This document shows, in pieces, positions 11,572 through 23,600 of a DNA stretch of 64,000 nt (the stretch's first letter is position 1; the number at the start of each line of letters is the position of its first letter). The notes below the pieces were generated by a model that saw only the letters and a program-made list of their open reading frames with translations, ran no database searches and was not told the origin of the DNA. This DNA comes from Laguncularia racemosa. Lineage: Eukaryota; Streptophyta; Magnoliopsida; Myrtales; Combretaceae. The stretch is from the NCBI GenBank assembly GCA_037954665.1, contig JBBMOL010000073.1, forward strand, positions 2,976,001-3,040,000, read 5' to 3'. A program made the translations under genes and the position numbers.

Positions 11572-13465
11572 TGTCGAGTCTAATTTTAAATTTTTCATTT
11601 ATGTTCCTAATCCGATTCATATTAGATCCTATACTCATCCAATATAAATCCTCGACTTGAATTAGAAATTTTATTATTTCTTTGGAGTCGCTTCCCAACT
11701 AAGGTTGGAAAAAATTATTGAACTAGAACTAATTGAGTAGATTAATTCTAATTTAAACAACTAGTCGACAAAATCTCCTTTTTTATTTTTAAAATGAAAA
11801 AAAAAAAGAAAGAAAAACTATAGATTCTCAACTCAGGAGCTATCCTATCAAAACTCTAAAGTTACCACCTTATCCTTCTGAAATCTGAGTTATGTTCTGA
11901 TATCTTTAAAAATCACACTAATAAGGATTTGGAAAATGATTTTTTATTCTTTTTTAGAGTTACCCCATAAGGGTACCTATGTATCTGTTTTTCAGGATCA
12001 AACAAGCCATAATTCACCTCTTATGAAAAAGCTTTAGTGGGTTTGTTTAAGTATTAACTATGAAAACACATCAGGTTTACGTTTGATATTATTTTTAAGA
12101 TTTTTTTTAAAAAATAAAATTCTAAACCTAAGCTTTAATATTTTCTTTAAAAAAAAAACTTCGATTTAGGAAAAACCAATTTTGAATTTATTGTGAAAAA
12201 AGAATTTTCTAAGTGATAAAATAATTCATTGTTTATTAATCTACCTTTATTTAATACTGATTTTCATTATTTTTCATTTTTTATTTTTTTATTTTTTATT
12301 TTATATTAGACATATTTATTTACTTATCAAAAATCTAAAACCTAATTAAAATCTTTAAAAAATCATTTTTTTGGATTATTAAAAAAATTCTTTATTTCTA
12401 ATAGAATAACTAAATAAATGGATAATTAAAGTAAATAAATACAAATGAATAAAATAAAATAAACAAAATTAACTAACCTAGATGCGGATCGCGGGTTGGA
12501 TCGGGTCGGGTCACGACGATCGGAGGATCCTCGTCGACGACATTCTAGTGACTTTCAAAGGCGGTTGAGGGCTGCTTCTAAGCTTTCCGATGGTAGGTAA
12601 TCAAACCGTGGTGATGGATTTCTTCAAAAACTCCTCCAAGTGGTAGTTCGTAGCATGGTCGACGGTCGCGACTAAGAGAAGCTCCTCTGATTTTTCACTC
12701 TTTTCTCACTTTTGATTCGTGATTTAGCTTCCCCCCATCATGCTCTATTTATAGGCACTAGAAATCAAACTGGATAAGCTTGGATTTCCCTCCAATAGGC
12801 TTGAATCATATCCACAGTTAAAACTCATCTTCAATTTGCTCTAAATTTGTGTAAATCTTTGATTTTGTTACGATTTTGGTTAATTAGATGATGTTTATCT
12901 TATTTTTGTTAAAGATTTGTTGGATTTGTGCAAAAAAAAATCATATCAAAACGATCAGATTTCATTTTTTCCTGCGACTGGTGATCGTTTCGAACGGAGG
13001 TTGAAGACGATCACGCGCCCGGCACATACGCTCCCTCCATCCAATCAAAAGCTGACACGTGTCCTAAGAAAGGAAAAAAAATGCAAAATGCGGATTTGCT
13101 TCCCCATATTTCGAACCCCTGACCGAGCACCACCACCCCCCCCCCCCCGACGCACCTGTGCTAAGGCCAAAGCCCAAACCAGTTGAACTAGCCCACTTTC
13201 TCGTTTTTTTATTAATCACAAATTATACATATGCGTTGCAATTTTTATTATTTTTATATTATTTTGAAATTCAAAAAATTTGTAAAAATTATTTAACATC
13301 TTTTATTATTATTTCTATCATCATTTTCCAAAATTGGTGTATCATTCCTATTTGTTTTATTTTTTTCAATATTTTTTATTTTATTTTTGCTAAATAGAAG
13401 GAAATTTGAAAAAATAAAAAATTAAACATTATTTGTGATTAAGGGGCAAAAATGGAGTATTTACA
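11572..13465 (-). repeat. 3' LTR of the Tat-like element
   Basis: About 1.89 kb, matching 24142-25984 nearly end to end. A TATA-like CTATAAATAG (minus strand, about 12750) lies downstream of the tRNA-like module in the transcription sense. The part 12100-12480 is strongly AT-rich. A C-run near 13134-13148 separates the two LTR copies in length. ORFs within (for example 12917-13397) are not genes. Confidence 0.92.
13082..13200 (-). promoter_or_regulatory. tRNA-like (A-box/B-box) module in the 3' LTR of the Tat-like element
   Basis: On the minus strand an A-box-like GGCTAGTTCAACTGGTTTGG (from about 13190 down) is followed, after about 60 bases that include the expanded homopolymer run, by a B-box-like GGGGTTCGAAAT. 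The corresponding parts of the other two LTR copies keep the same layout. Whether RNA polymerase III uses it is unknown. It could be an old tRNA-derived insertion now carried as part of the LTR. Confidence 0.45.
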
Positions 13466-13619
13466 GCTTCTCTCTTTGTCATAAAGTTAGATAATGCCAT
13501 AGTTAGCTAATTATCTAAACTTAGTTCTAGTAGGAAAAATGTTGCATGAGCTAATGATCCCACGAATGCTTTGTGATGATCAATACTACTTGGGGAGTGA
13601 TCTTAAACAATCTAACAAC
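13466..13619. other. start of the Tat-like element's 3' untranslated region
   Basis: Non-coding stretch next to the 3' LTR (on the minus strand it is the last part before the polypurine tract and LTR). The edge holds AAGAGAGAAG on the minus strand, a plausible polypurine tract directly before TGTAAATACTCC. No ORF. Confidence 0.55.
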
Positions 13620-14735
13620 CTAGAATAAGATATCATCTAGAAAAGTGCTCTTATGGGCTAAATAATCGACAATAGGAAACATCTCAGAGATTGTTTAGGA
13701 ATGTGTTATTATGAGTGAACTAACTGATAATAAGAAGTGTCTTACAGGATTAGCAACTGTAAAGAAGAGATTGTTTATGGAAGCGCTCTTATGATCTAAC
13801 CACCTAATAATAGAAAGCGTCTTACTAGACTAATGACTATTAAAGAAGAAATGTCTTAAAAGAGTGCTCTTATGAGCTGGCTAATCGATTATAGGAAGCA
13901 TCTCATTTAGACTCGCAATCCTAAAAGGAAATTATTTAGAAAAGTTTTCTTATGAGCTGACTAATCGATGATAGGAAGAATCTCATTTATACTCACAATC
14001 CTAAAAGGAAATTATATAGAAAAGTGCTCTTATGAGCTAACTAATTGATGATAGGAAGTGTCTCATTTAGACTCGCAATCCTAAAAGGAAATTATCTAGA
14101 AAAGTGCTCTTATGAGCTGATTAATCGATGATAGGAAGAGCCTCATTTAGACTCGCAACCCTAAAAGGAAGTTATCTAGAAAATTGCTCTTATGAGCTAA
14201 CTAATCGATGATAGGAAGCATCTCATTTAGACTCACAATCCTAAAAGGAAATTATCTAGAAAAGTGCTCTTATGAACTGACTAATCGATGATAGGAAGCA
14301 TCTCATTTAGACTCGCAACCTAAAAAGAAGTTATCTAGAAAAGTGCTCTTATGAGCTGACTAATTGATGATAGGAAGCATTTCATTTAGACTTGCAACCC
14401 TAAAAAGAAATTATCTAGAAAAGTGCTCTCATGAGCTAACTAATCAATGATAGGAAACACCTCATTTAAACTCGCAATCCTAAAAGGAAATCATCTAGAA
14501 AAGTGCTCTTATAAGCTAACTAATTGATGATAAGAAGCGTCTCTTCAGACTTGCAATCATAAGAAAGTTTAGAAAAGTGCCCCATTATGGGTTATCTAAG
14601 AAAGTATATCTAGGAAAGTGCCCCATTTTGGGTTGACTTTAAGCTATTGCATCTGGGAAAGTGCCCCATTATGGGCTAACTTTAAGCTGTTGTATCTAAG
14701 AAAGTGCCCAATTGTGGGCTGACTAATTGATAGCG
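13620..14735. repeat. tandem repeat array (about 80-bp unit) in the Tat-like element's 3' UTR
   Basis: About 12 units of roughly 80 bp run from near 13620 to 14575. Each contains CTAGAAAAGTGCTCTTATGA, then AATCGATGATAGGAAGC, then CTCATTTAGACTCGCAA and CCTAAAAGGAA. Central units are the most alike; outer ones are diverged. From about 14576 to 14735 the array passes into shorter related units built on AAAGTGCCCCATTATGGG (about 4 copies). Variable tandem repeats in the 3' UTR are a known property of Tat-lineage elements and can seed satellite DNA. Confidence 0.9.
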
Positions 14736-15242
14736 ATGTCTGGGTATGTCTTATTAACCCAGCATTTCCAACAACATTTCTCAAAACATGTGACACATGA
14801 TGAATAATGATCATTTACCCCAAATGCTTACCGGTTTATCATAGATAGCAACCAAACAACCGAACATTCGTGATGGTTTGCTCCTTTACTTACTCTTGCT
14901 TCAAACAAGGCTGAGGGCCTTGATGTATTTTCTTTCTTGTGAGCATGGCTCTTGTGATTGTGATGTTATCCTATTAATGTACTAGGTTTAATGCTCAGCA
15001 TAGGTGGAATTATATAAAAAAAAAAAATCCATTAAGATTTATTCATCATTTTAATGTTCATTATTCATTGTGAGGTAATGGGTAGTGTGTGTTTATGAAA
15101 GTTTGTTTAATGACAATTAGTCAGGATAATCGATTATTTAGAGACATTAACTTTGCTTGTAGAAGGAATGAAAACTAAACTCGACAAAATTTATACTAAA
15201 TATTGGCATTCATGAGCCTTGGCGAAATTTCAATTTTCTTAC
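14736..15242. other. rest of the Tat-like 3' UTR, no gene seen
   Basis: Unique non-coding sequence between the tandem array and the stop of the integrase reading frame on the minus strand. No repeat or ORF is supported. Confidence 0.6.
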
Positions 15243-16600
15243 CTAAAGATAGTACATCTTAACAACATCCATGTTAATGGGGTCTCTTAATTCTGGACCA
15301 TCCATTTGGGCTAATATTAAGGCTCCTCCTAATAACACTCTTTTTACAACATATGGGCCTTCATAATTTGGAGTGAACTTGTCCCTTGAATCTTGAGCAT
15401 TCGAGAGAACTTTCTTTAACACCAAATCTCCTTCTTTGAAACATCAAGGTCTCATTTTCTTGTTGAATGCTCAAGCCATTTTTTATTGGTAGCATTGGCC
15501 ATGACATAATGCATCGAGTCTTTTTTCATCGATTAAGTTCAACTGATCAAACCTCTTCTTTACCCACTCCGATTCATCTAACCGTACTTCTAATAGGATC
15601 CTAAAGGATGATATTTCGACTTCAATTAGCAAAGCTACCTCAGTACCATATATCAGGGAATATTGGGTAGCTCCAGTCGATGTTCGAATTGAGGTTCCGT
15701 AAGCCATGATGGTGAATGGTAGCATCCCGTGCCAATCTTTGTAAGTGATTGTCGTCTTCTCAATAATTCTTTTTATGTTCTTATTGGCCACTTCCACTAC
15801 CCCATTCATCTGAGGTCAGTAAGGCATTGAATTTCGGTGGCTTATATGGAACTGTTGGCATAAATATGTCATCAACTTATTGTTGAGGTTGGTGCTGTTG
15901 TCGGTGATAATTGACTCAAGAATTCCATATCGAGCTATTATGTCCCTCTTCATGAATCGGACTATTACCCCTTTGGTGACACTAGCATATGATGAGGCTT
16001 CCACCCATTTGGTGAAATAATCAATGGCTACTAGTATGAATCCGTGACCGTTGGATGCCTTTGGAGTGATTGGCCCGATGATGTCGATTCCCCACATGGA
16101 GAACGGCCATGGTGCGAACAACGAATAAAGTTTTTTAGGTAGGGCATTTATTCGATTTGCATAGACTTGACACTAGTGATAATGCTTGACATATTTGATG
16201 CAGTCTGATTCCATTAATAACCAATAGTATCCCATTCTCATGATTTTTCGGGCAAGCATGTATCCTTTCATATGAGGTCCACATACTCCTTCATGAACTT
16301 CCTTCATCAGTTTACATGCCTTTTTTTTGTCCACATACCTTAGCAATGTGGTGTTAGGTGATCTTCTATAAAGCACAAGCCCATTTAATAAGAAAAGGCT
16401 TGCTAACCTTTTGAGTGTTCTTTGGTCATTTTTGCTAGCCATTTTAGGGTATTTGCCTTCTTGGAGAAAAGTTTTGATATCATAATACCAAGACTTATCA
16501 TCTTGTGCTTTTTCGATTACCAGACAGTAGGCAGGCCGATTTTCAATTTCTATTTTCAGTTGTTGGACTTCGGCTCCCCCTATCATCTGAATCATAGATA
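15243..16600 (-). pseudogene. integrase region of the Tat-like element
   Basis: Minus strand. Near 16340-16180 is a zinc-binding-type lead-in (EGVCGPHMKGYMLARKIMR, GYYW). The catalytic core reads WGIDIIGPITPKASNGHGFI, LVAIDYFTKWVEA (about 16100-15985), then YGILESIITDNSTN, and MNGVVEVANKNIKRI (about 15809), so the D, D and E positions are still visible. The C-terminal part is GDLVLKKVLSNAQDSRDKFTPNYEGPYVV (15425-15330). Stops are few; one near 15812 is TGA where relatives have Arg (CGA). The core is among the least damaged gypsy segments in the window but is still split into four frames. Confidence 0.88.
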
Positions 16601-16625
16601 TTAGTGTGGTGAAGGCATCTGCAAA

Positions 16626-16964
16626 CTAATTTTGAGTCTTCGGGATGTATGTGAAGGTGATTGCCTTGAATTCATCGATCAGCTCTGACAAATGTTGATG
16701 GTATGGCACCAATTTAGGGTCTTTAGTTTTGTATTCCCCTCGTGTTTGTAATATGATGAGTGAAGAATCTCCATATACTTCTAATTCACGGATTTCCATG
16801 TAGCAAGCCATTTTGAGGCTAAGGATGCACGCCTCGTATTCTGCGATATTATTAGTATACGAAAATATGAATCTTGTAGCTGAGGGGAATTGTTTTCCTT
16901 CTAGTGATATTAGCACCTCCTCTATCTCGCAACCGAATACATTGGCAGCTCCGTCAAAGAACAT
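16626..16964 (-). pseudogene. second RNase H domain of the Tat-like element
   Basis: The stretch starts MFFDGAANVFGCEIEEVLIS and contains NNIAEYEACILSLKMA and LEVYGDSSLIILQTRGEYKT, then DPKLVPYHQHL. This is the extra RNase H (aRH-type) domain that Tat/Ogre elements carry between the polymerase-linked RNase H and integrase. The D-E-D acidic positions (FFDGA, AEYEA, YGDSS) are all present. It lies between the RT-RNase H block and integrase, as expected. It ends in a stop where the reading would run into the linker. Confidence 0.88.
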
Positions 16965-17051
16965 CTTCCATTTAGGGCTTTATTCTATCCCGTAGTCTTC
17001 TACTAGTTCGCCCTCTGCTATTAAGATATTTTCATTAGGGAATCAAGTTTA

Positions 17052-18522
17052 TCATTCTCGGAAATCTCCCTCAATTAGGTGTTCTGCCAACTGATCGGCT
17101 AACGATTTCCCTTTTATCAAATTTTGATTTATGTATATGATATCAAATTCCGATAAAAGCATTTGCCATTTGGAGATTCTCCCTAACAAGATGGGTTTCT
17201 CTACCAAGTATTTCAAAGTATCGTGTCTTGTTAGCAGCTCAATAGGATAGTGAAGGGTATACTGCCTCAAATGGTGCATGATCCAAATCAAAGCACAACA
17301 AGTCCTCTCTATTTCAAAATACCTCTATGAACTTTTTACTCAAATAGTATATGGAATGTTCCCTCCCCTCTTCATCTTTTTGCCCTAGCACGCACCCTAC
17401 GGATTCAAGGAATATCGTGAGGTACAAGAATAAGGGTTTTCCTTGTTTAAGGACTATTAAGATTAGGGGATTTGTGAGGTAGTCCTTGATCATTTTAAAC
17501 GCTTTTTCACATTCATTATCCCATTCTACCGTGGCGTTCTTTTTTAGTAGAAAGAATAGTAGACGACATTTATTTGTAAGTTGTGAGATGAAACAGTTTA
17601 TGTAATTCAACCTTCCCAATAGACCTCTCACTTCCTTGTTAGTATGCGAAGAGGGTAGTTCCAGTATGGCCTTTACTTTGTCAGGGTCAATTTTAATACC
17701 CTCTCAACTTATAACAAACTTTAACAGTTTGCTTGTTGTGACCCCAAAAGTGCATTTTTCAAGATTCAATTTCAGCTAAAACTTTCTCAATCGCTTGAAC
17801 AATTTCCTTAAGATAATCGCATGGCTTTCTTCTCCTTTAAATTTAGCTATCATATCGTCAACATATACTTCAACTTCTCAATGCATCATGTCATGAAGTA
17901 TTGCGACTATGGCTCTCTGATACATTGCCCCCACATTCTTCAAACCAAAGGACATAATTTTGTAACAAAAAGTTCCCCATGTTGTGATAAAGGTTGTTTT
18001 AGCCTTATCGTCCTCTACCATTTTTATCTGATTATATCCTGAGAAACCATCCATGAATGAGAAGAGATGGTTCCCTACGGTATTATCTACTAGGACATCA
18101 ATATGAGGTAGAGGAAAATTGTCTTTAAGCGTAGCTTGATTTAAGTCTCAGAAGTCTACGCATGCCCGTACTTTCCCATTCTTCTTTAGAACGGGAACTA
18201 TATTTGCTACCCATTCTAGGTAATCTGACACATTAATGAACCCCACTTCTAATAGTTTCTTGACTTCTTCTTTAATCTTTCGTAAGATGTCAAACCTAAA
18301 TCTTCTCAACTTTTGTTTTTTATGTTTGACATCTTCTCTCGTGGGAAGCTTGTGAACCACTATTGACTGGTCAAGTCCTGGTATGTCGCCATATGACCAG
18401 GTGAATACATCTGCATATTCAATCAAGAGCTCGGTTATCTCACGCTTTTGCTCGTCACTCAAATTAGCCCCAATCTTGTGGTTTTTGAGTTCCTTTATGC
18501 TTCCTATATTAACTGTCTCCAT
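17052..18522 (-). pseudogene. reverse transcriptase and first RNase H of the Tat-like element
   Basis: Minus strand, starting near 18522 with VFTWSYGDIPGLD and VHKLPTREDVKHKKQKLRRF, then EVKKLLEVGFI, VPVLKKNGKVRACVDF (about 18148). FPLPHIDVLVD, FSFMDGFSGYNQI and TFCYKIMSFGLKN follow. The catalytic box YVDDMIAK sits at 17854-17865 and is intact. Next are GLLGRLNYINCFISQLT (about 17620), the polymerase-linked RNase H region with KPLFLYLTIFLESVGCVLGQ (about 17440-17380), and SKWQMLLSEFDIIYI (about 17170). Four or five stops and frame changes (for example near 17310 and 17700-17790) break it. Confidence 0.9.
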
Positions 18523-19125
18523 TAGCTCATCAATTGAGATTTTACTTAGTTCATTTTTTTTCCAATTTTCTTGTATTACTTTGTAGTTAAGGACATCGCT
18601 TTAAACAATTAACCCAAACGATGTCGATGTTTTCATCACTTACCTACGCAAAATGTCCCTATTGTTCGATAGTAGGGAATTTATGGGAAAAGTGAAGCGA
18701 GAACATATATATAAGCAAAAGAAATAAACTGCAATTTATTGGCATTTTATTTGAAGAATCATAATGGAAATTTGTTTAATAATTGTTCCCTATCCTTGAG
18801 TTGACCTAGCGCTATTAACAGGATAACAGAACCAATTGTTAAGAGCTGGATGCCGATTAGACGTGTGAGAGGTTGAGCCCTCATTGTTGACGTCGGTTTG
18901 GCTCAACCCTAGCTCTTGGATGGCAGCTGCCCGCAGGAAAGATTGTTGGAGGGGTGGAAAATGCATCGGGGCATCATTCAGCTTCTCTTTCCTTCTGGTT
19001 CTGATACCTCTTGCTTGTGCCTCTTCTTAGGATATAGGAATGTACCCTAGTCCAAACATCCTTTGTTGTCCCTCCTTGAACCGATGCCCTTCCTTGCTCA
19101 TAACCATACTCACTTCATTGAACAT

Positions 19126-19820
19126 TTAGAGCCCTAGATCTTCAAGACCGTCTTCCCCGATGTAGGGTATAGTAGTTTCTTTGTAGATAGCATAGTCCTG
19201 CTCTCCCAATACAGTGATGATCTGTCCATTTGCTATAAACTTGACCTTTTGGTGGAGGCTTGAGGGTATGGCTCTGATAGTGTGTATCCATGGCTTTCCT
19301 AATAGTAGATTGAAAGACCTTGGAATGTCGAGGACTTGGAATGAAATGTGGAACATTTGTGGACCAATCTCCACCGATAAGCTAATTTTCCCTACTACCT
19401 CCTTCTTGGATCCATCGAAGGCCCTAACTACTGTCGAGCTCGACTCGATATTGCTCATATCAACTCCCAGTAAGTCGAAGGTAGCCAAAGGGCACACATT
19501 GAGAGAAGATCAATTGTCTATGAGTACTCTAGAGACGATTATGTCATTGCATTTTACCATTATAAACAATGGTTTCATGTGTTGATCTCCATCTTCACCA
19601 AGTTCCTCAGGGATAATGATATTTGATCCATAGCGAAGATTAAATCTGCCACATGGCTCAGCTTTTTTGTTGCGATGCCTTCTAATACCCTAACTTGTTT
19701 GAGCACTCTGAAAAGTGCTTCTTGGTGAGGCTCGGATGTTGTGAGGAGGCCCATAAGTGATATTTGGGCTGGAACTTTATTGAGTTGTTCCATGATTTTG
19801 TATTCACTTGCCTTGATCAT
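19126..19820 (-). pseudogene. aspartic protease region of the Tat-like element
   Basis: The minus-strand frame 19497-19126 has the post-active-site part of the protease: VVRAFDGSKKEVVGKISLSV, then PQMFHISFQVLDIPRSFNLL and LGKPWIHTIRAIPSSLHQKV. This LLGRPWIH block is diagnostic of Tat-type proteases. The active-site triplet just upstream (about 19540-19500, reading ...SSRVLIDN-S-S-LNVCPL) has Asn-Ser where D-S/T-G or D-N-G is usual, and a stop intervenes. The adjoining open stretch 19820-19575 (EYKIMEQLNKVPAQISLMGL, TSEPHQEALFRVL) is the linker between gag and protease. Confidence 0.82.
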
Positions 19821-20369
19821 TTTTGTGAATGCAGGGAGTCCCTCTTCTTCTTCCTTCTCTAGTTCAGTGCTAGGTTCTTTAGCTGAGGTCTTGTACCTAG
19901 GATCATAAATCCTTCCCGTACAGGTGATTTCTCCTATGATAGGAGACTTTTCCTTAGTAATAGCCTAATAGTCAAATGGTGTCGCCTTATACTTCTTTGA
20001 GGGTATTAGGACAATGAATACATACTTCTTCTTCTGAATTCTCACCTCAGTTGTTTATCCCTCATAGCGCCTTATGACTATCGACTTCGGGTCCAATTTG
20101 ATCATGTTCACGAACTTATCTTTCTCCCTTGGTGGGTTGTCTTCCTTTTCAAACTCAGGTCCCTACCCACTAGGTGGTCCATAAATGGTTGAAGTGAATG
20201 AGTAGTTTACTAAGTACTCGAACCTCCCATGTGACTCGCCTTAGGTACCGACCGTTGGATCCCCGACTAGCCACCTCTTCTTCATCTATGGTTTAGGGGC
20301 TTTATTTAAGGCTTGGTGTAGGCAATTTGCTTACTACACTATTGTCTTCACCTGTTTTGGGGACTCCTT

Positions 20370-21723
20370 TGATTGGAGTCCGGCTCTTTGGATGTGATCA
20401 CGTTGACTGTAGGCTTGTGGTTAGGTAGTGGGTTAATGTTAACATTGGGTGTCGGTACGTTAACGAAGTTCAATTGCACTATCCCGGCATCAATTAGATC
20501 TTGGATTTTACTTCGGAGCCTCCAACATCTGTCTATGGAATGCCCCCTTTATCCCATATGATAATCACATTTGATGTTCAGATCAAAGTTTCTTGGCCTA
20601 TACCAATCGTTGGGGATCTCAAAGCTAATCAGATTGTCTGCTTGTAATTGAGCAAAGACCTGGTTGAGCAGGATCGGTATTAGAGTGAATTATCTTGGGA
20701 CCCTAGTAGCCTGGGTTTGATTCATCGGTGACTGCTGGATCGGGACATTTGTGGCCTGGAATGTCACACGAGACCCAACTCTGTCAACCCTACTTAAATT
20801 AACCTGATGGTAGATTCCTTGATTTTATTACCTCCTATGGGCCTTGGTGATGATGTAACTCTAGGATGGTCGATTATCTGAAGTCTCCTTGACGTAATGG
20901 CATTCTCTATTCGACACCCTACTACCACTACCTCTGTGAAACTAGATGGCGTTTGTCCCATCAGATGTATGAAATAAGTCTTCTCCAGAGTGTTGACAAA
21001 GATAAATGTTAACTCTTTTTCCGAAATTGAGGTTGTTACCCTGGCAACTTAAGCCCTCCAGCACTGGGCGTACTATTTGAAGAATTCATTGTGTTTCTTT
21101 CAAAGGCTTCCCAAATCCATTACTGAAGAGGCAACCTTGATGTTGAACTTGTATTGTTCGTAAAATGCCCGAGCGAGTCTTTCCTAAGTGTTGACTTGGT
21201 TGAAATCCAAATGTGCATACTAGATGAGAGTAGGACCGGTGAGACTGTCCTAGAAGCTTTGGACCATGAGTTGGTCATATTAGGCAAATTTGCTCATCTC
21301 CCACGCATACAGCCTTGTATGCACCTTAGGACATCCAGTGACGTCACACTTTTCAAACTCTGGGACTTTGAATTTTTCTGGATAAGCTTCTTCCCCATAG
21401 ACTAGTAGACTAGTGATACCAGTCTACTCAAAGCTATTAGGTCCTTCTAAGGCCTTCATTTTGTCTACCAGTTGCTGGAAAAGCTTCTTCTCTATCTCCT
21501 TTTGCCTATCCTTCATTTCCTTTTTTATGTCATTTGAGGTGGGACCGAGGTGGACTTTCGATTCATACTCGAATGCAAGGTTGAGGTGGGAGTTAATCTC
21601 CTCATATTCTGGAGGCTGAGTCTCTACTGCCTTTCCCTTTTTGGCTCCTGAATGTTCTTCATGAGTCGATTGGGTGGTGTGAAGGAGGCCAATGCTTTCA
21701 GTCAGGAAGTGGACTTGTGCCAC
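20370..21723 (-). pseudogene. gag of the Tat-like element
   Basis: Minus strand. The head (21723-21424) is charged and coiled-coil-like (DIKKEMKDRQKEIEKKLFQQ). After a stop, PEKFKVPEFEKCDVTGCPKV (about 21390-21330), YDQLMVQSF-stop-DSLTGPTL and ERLARAFYEQYKFNIKVASS follow, then FK-stop-YAQCWRA and ISEKELTFIFVNTL. This is the Retrotrans_gag core of Tat elements. Several stops replace codons that are Gln or Trp in relatives. From about 20560 to 20400 the frame still carries a nucleocapsid-side segment with IQDLIDAGIVQLNF. Gag normally forms the virus-like particle in the cytoplasm. Confidence 0.85.
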
Positions 21724-22078
21724 CAGTTATTGGACTGTTTGTTCTAAGGATACGATCCTTGGGTCTAAGATGGCGTTTGTGCTAGTGTTGTCATGATTGT
21801 CGTTGTTGTTGCCACTGTTTGCCATCTTGGTCTTGGAGCGGGTGTGGATTGGACTCCTTAGAGGGTTTGGTTGTTTGGGAGCTATCTTTAATATCTAGAT
21901 TTGCATTTTTTAATTGATGTGTGTACGTAAATACGATGCATGTATCACATAGATGCTTGGGAGGCCAACAATTGATTAATAATATAATATTGAAACTTTA
22001 TTTTTATTAATATTGCAAACTTGGAGTTTGATACTTTAAAAACATAAAAAAGGAAAAGATACAAGATTGGTCTATTTC

Positions 22079-23600
22079 CTAGTTTCTAGTCTTCTTCTTC
22101 TTCGGCTGCATAGGCACCGATTCTCCACCAATGATGGCTTCCAATTCTCTTATTCTTGCTTGGGTCTTTTCCAACTGAGCTTCCAAGGCTTTGTTCCTTT
22201 GGTCAGACTCTTTGAACTTGCTTTTCCAGAAATCCTTTTTATAGTCTGCAACTTCGAAGTAGACTTCCATCCGAGCTCTAACCTGTTCCATGTAAGTTTT
22301 CAATTTTGGACCTATATTGTTTGGCATAAGTTGATTGACATCTGGGACTCGGTATGCCCTTTCTCCCGTCTGGTATAGTTTGTGGATCACGAAATCCCTT
22401 ATGGCTCGATGTTTGCCCACTTCACCATCTAAGTCTCTGAGGTCTATATTGGAGCTCTCAATTCGGGTTTCCCATAAGGTTTTGACCTCTTCCAGCTTAG
22501 CAATCTTCTTAGCTACTAGCAGACTTGGATCTTGGTATTCAAACATGGTTCCCTCCAATGATGGCTTGTAAACTATGTCTTAGATAGTACTAAATTGACA
22601 GACCACCGAGTTCGGATGATAACATGTGCACCCACTGATACCGATCAATGGAACAGCCTAAAAGTTCCTACATGTTAGTGTGACCTTGTCGCAGCAGCTC
22701 TATCTAGCTGTCTAGAAGATGTCGTTAGCACTGAAATCTTTGAGTACTTCTACCCAACTATGGCTAGTAAGATCATCAGGCAACTTCATTCTTTCTATGC
22801 GGGAATCCATAAGATCTACCTATTAGGCTAATGATTTCCTGACCATGTTCAACCTAAAGCATTTGAGATGGCTCATAAACTAGATGAGGATGAGGTTAAT
22901 GTTTGAGTGGAGGATTCCATGGCCCTTTTTCTTTATAAAATTCAAGTTTCGGATCTATTCAGCCAATAGAGCCGGGATATACGACTTTCTTTCTAAGAAT
23001 TAAGCCACTAGCTCTGCAACACTATAGTGGATGTGAAAAATCCCAATAGGAAAAAGAATAGTTGCAAATGCTGTCAAGATGAAAGAATAAACCCATCTTT
23101 GCTTGTAACTCTTGGGATCTCCACATAAGATGTCCCTCTTGCTTCCATCATCACACCTAGCTATGAACCAAGCTTCCAGTTCATCCATCTGGAGGCAATA
23201 TCCATTGTTGTTTCCCAATGTTCGATTGATCGCTGTCTTACGAATGCCCAAGAGTTTACTGAAAATACCAACCGGCCCAACTTCGAGATATGGTACATAT
23301 ACCCCATTGGTAAGTGATGGGGCCTGCAAAAGTTAGGTATATTCTTCCAGGGTTGGTGTAATCTCATGTGGCCCAATAAAGAAAGTCACGGGCTCAATTT
23401 CCCATAGGTGCAAGATAGCCGAATCAGAGGTAAGTTGATTTCCATGTTCATTAATGATAGAATGGGCCCTATCTTTCCCTAGATGAAGGCCTGTTCCTCA
23501 AGGTCGTACAAAGTGAGCCAATGGTCCAGTACTAGTTTTAGATCCAAAGGTTTACATACTCGGATTTCCTTGTGGAGGAGACAGTCGATTGTGGCACTAG
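22079..23600 (-). pseudogene. extra 5' ORF (ORF1) of the Tat-like element
   Basis: Upstream of gag on the minus strand. The segment 23329-23000 reads PYLEVGPVGIFSKLLGI, DELEAWFIARCDDGSKRDIL and SFILTAFATILFPIGIFHIH. It resembles the extra protein encoded ahead of gag in Ogre/Tat elements (the DUF7745-like family) by architecture: a helical LLGI/ALF-LFP layout. The segment 22558-22079 (159 codons, starts MEGTMFEYQDP) is a long charged helix, probably coiled coil (ESDQRNKALEAQLEKTQARI), with a basic end KKKKTRN. Frames are split near 22560-23000. Function of this ORF in the family is not established. Confidence 0.7.

Noticed and set aside
12917..13397. ORFs of 79-89 codons in the Tat LTR
   Set aside because: They lie in non-coding LTR sequence, include a C run, and are not conserved in frame in the other LTR copies.
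13620..14575. CRISPR-like regular repeat
   Set aside because: The 80-bp units are contiguous with no unique spacers, lie in a plant retroelement 3' UTR, and no cas gene is present.
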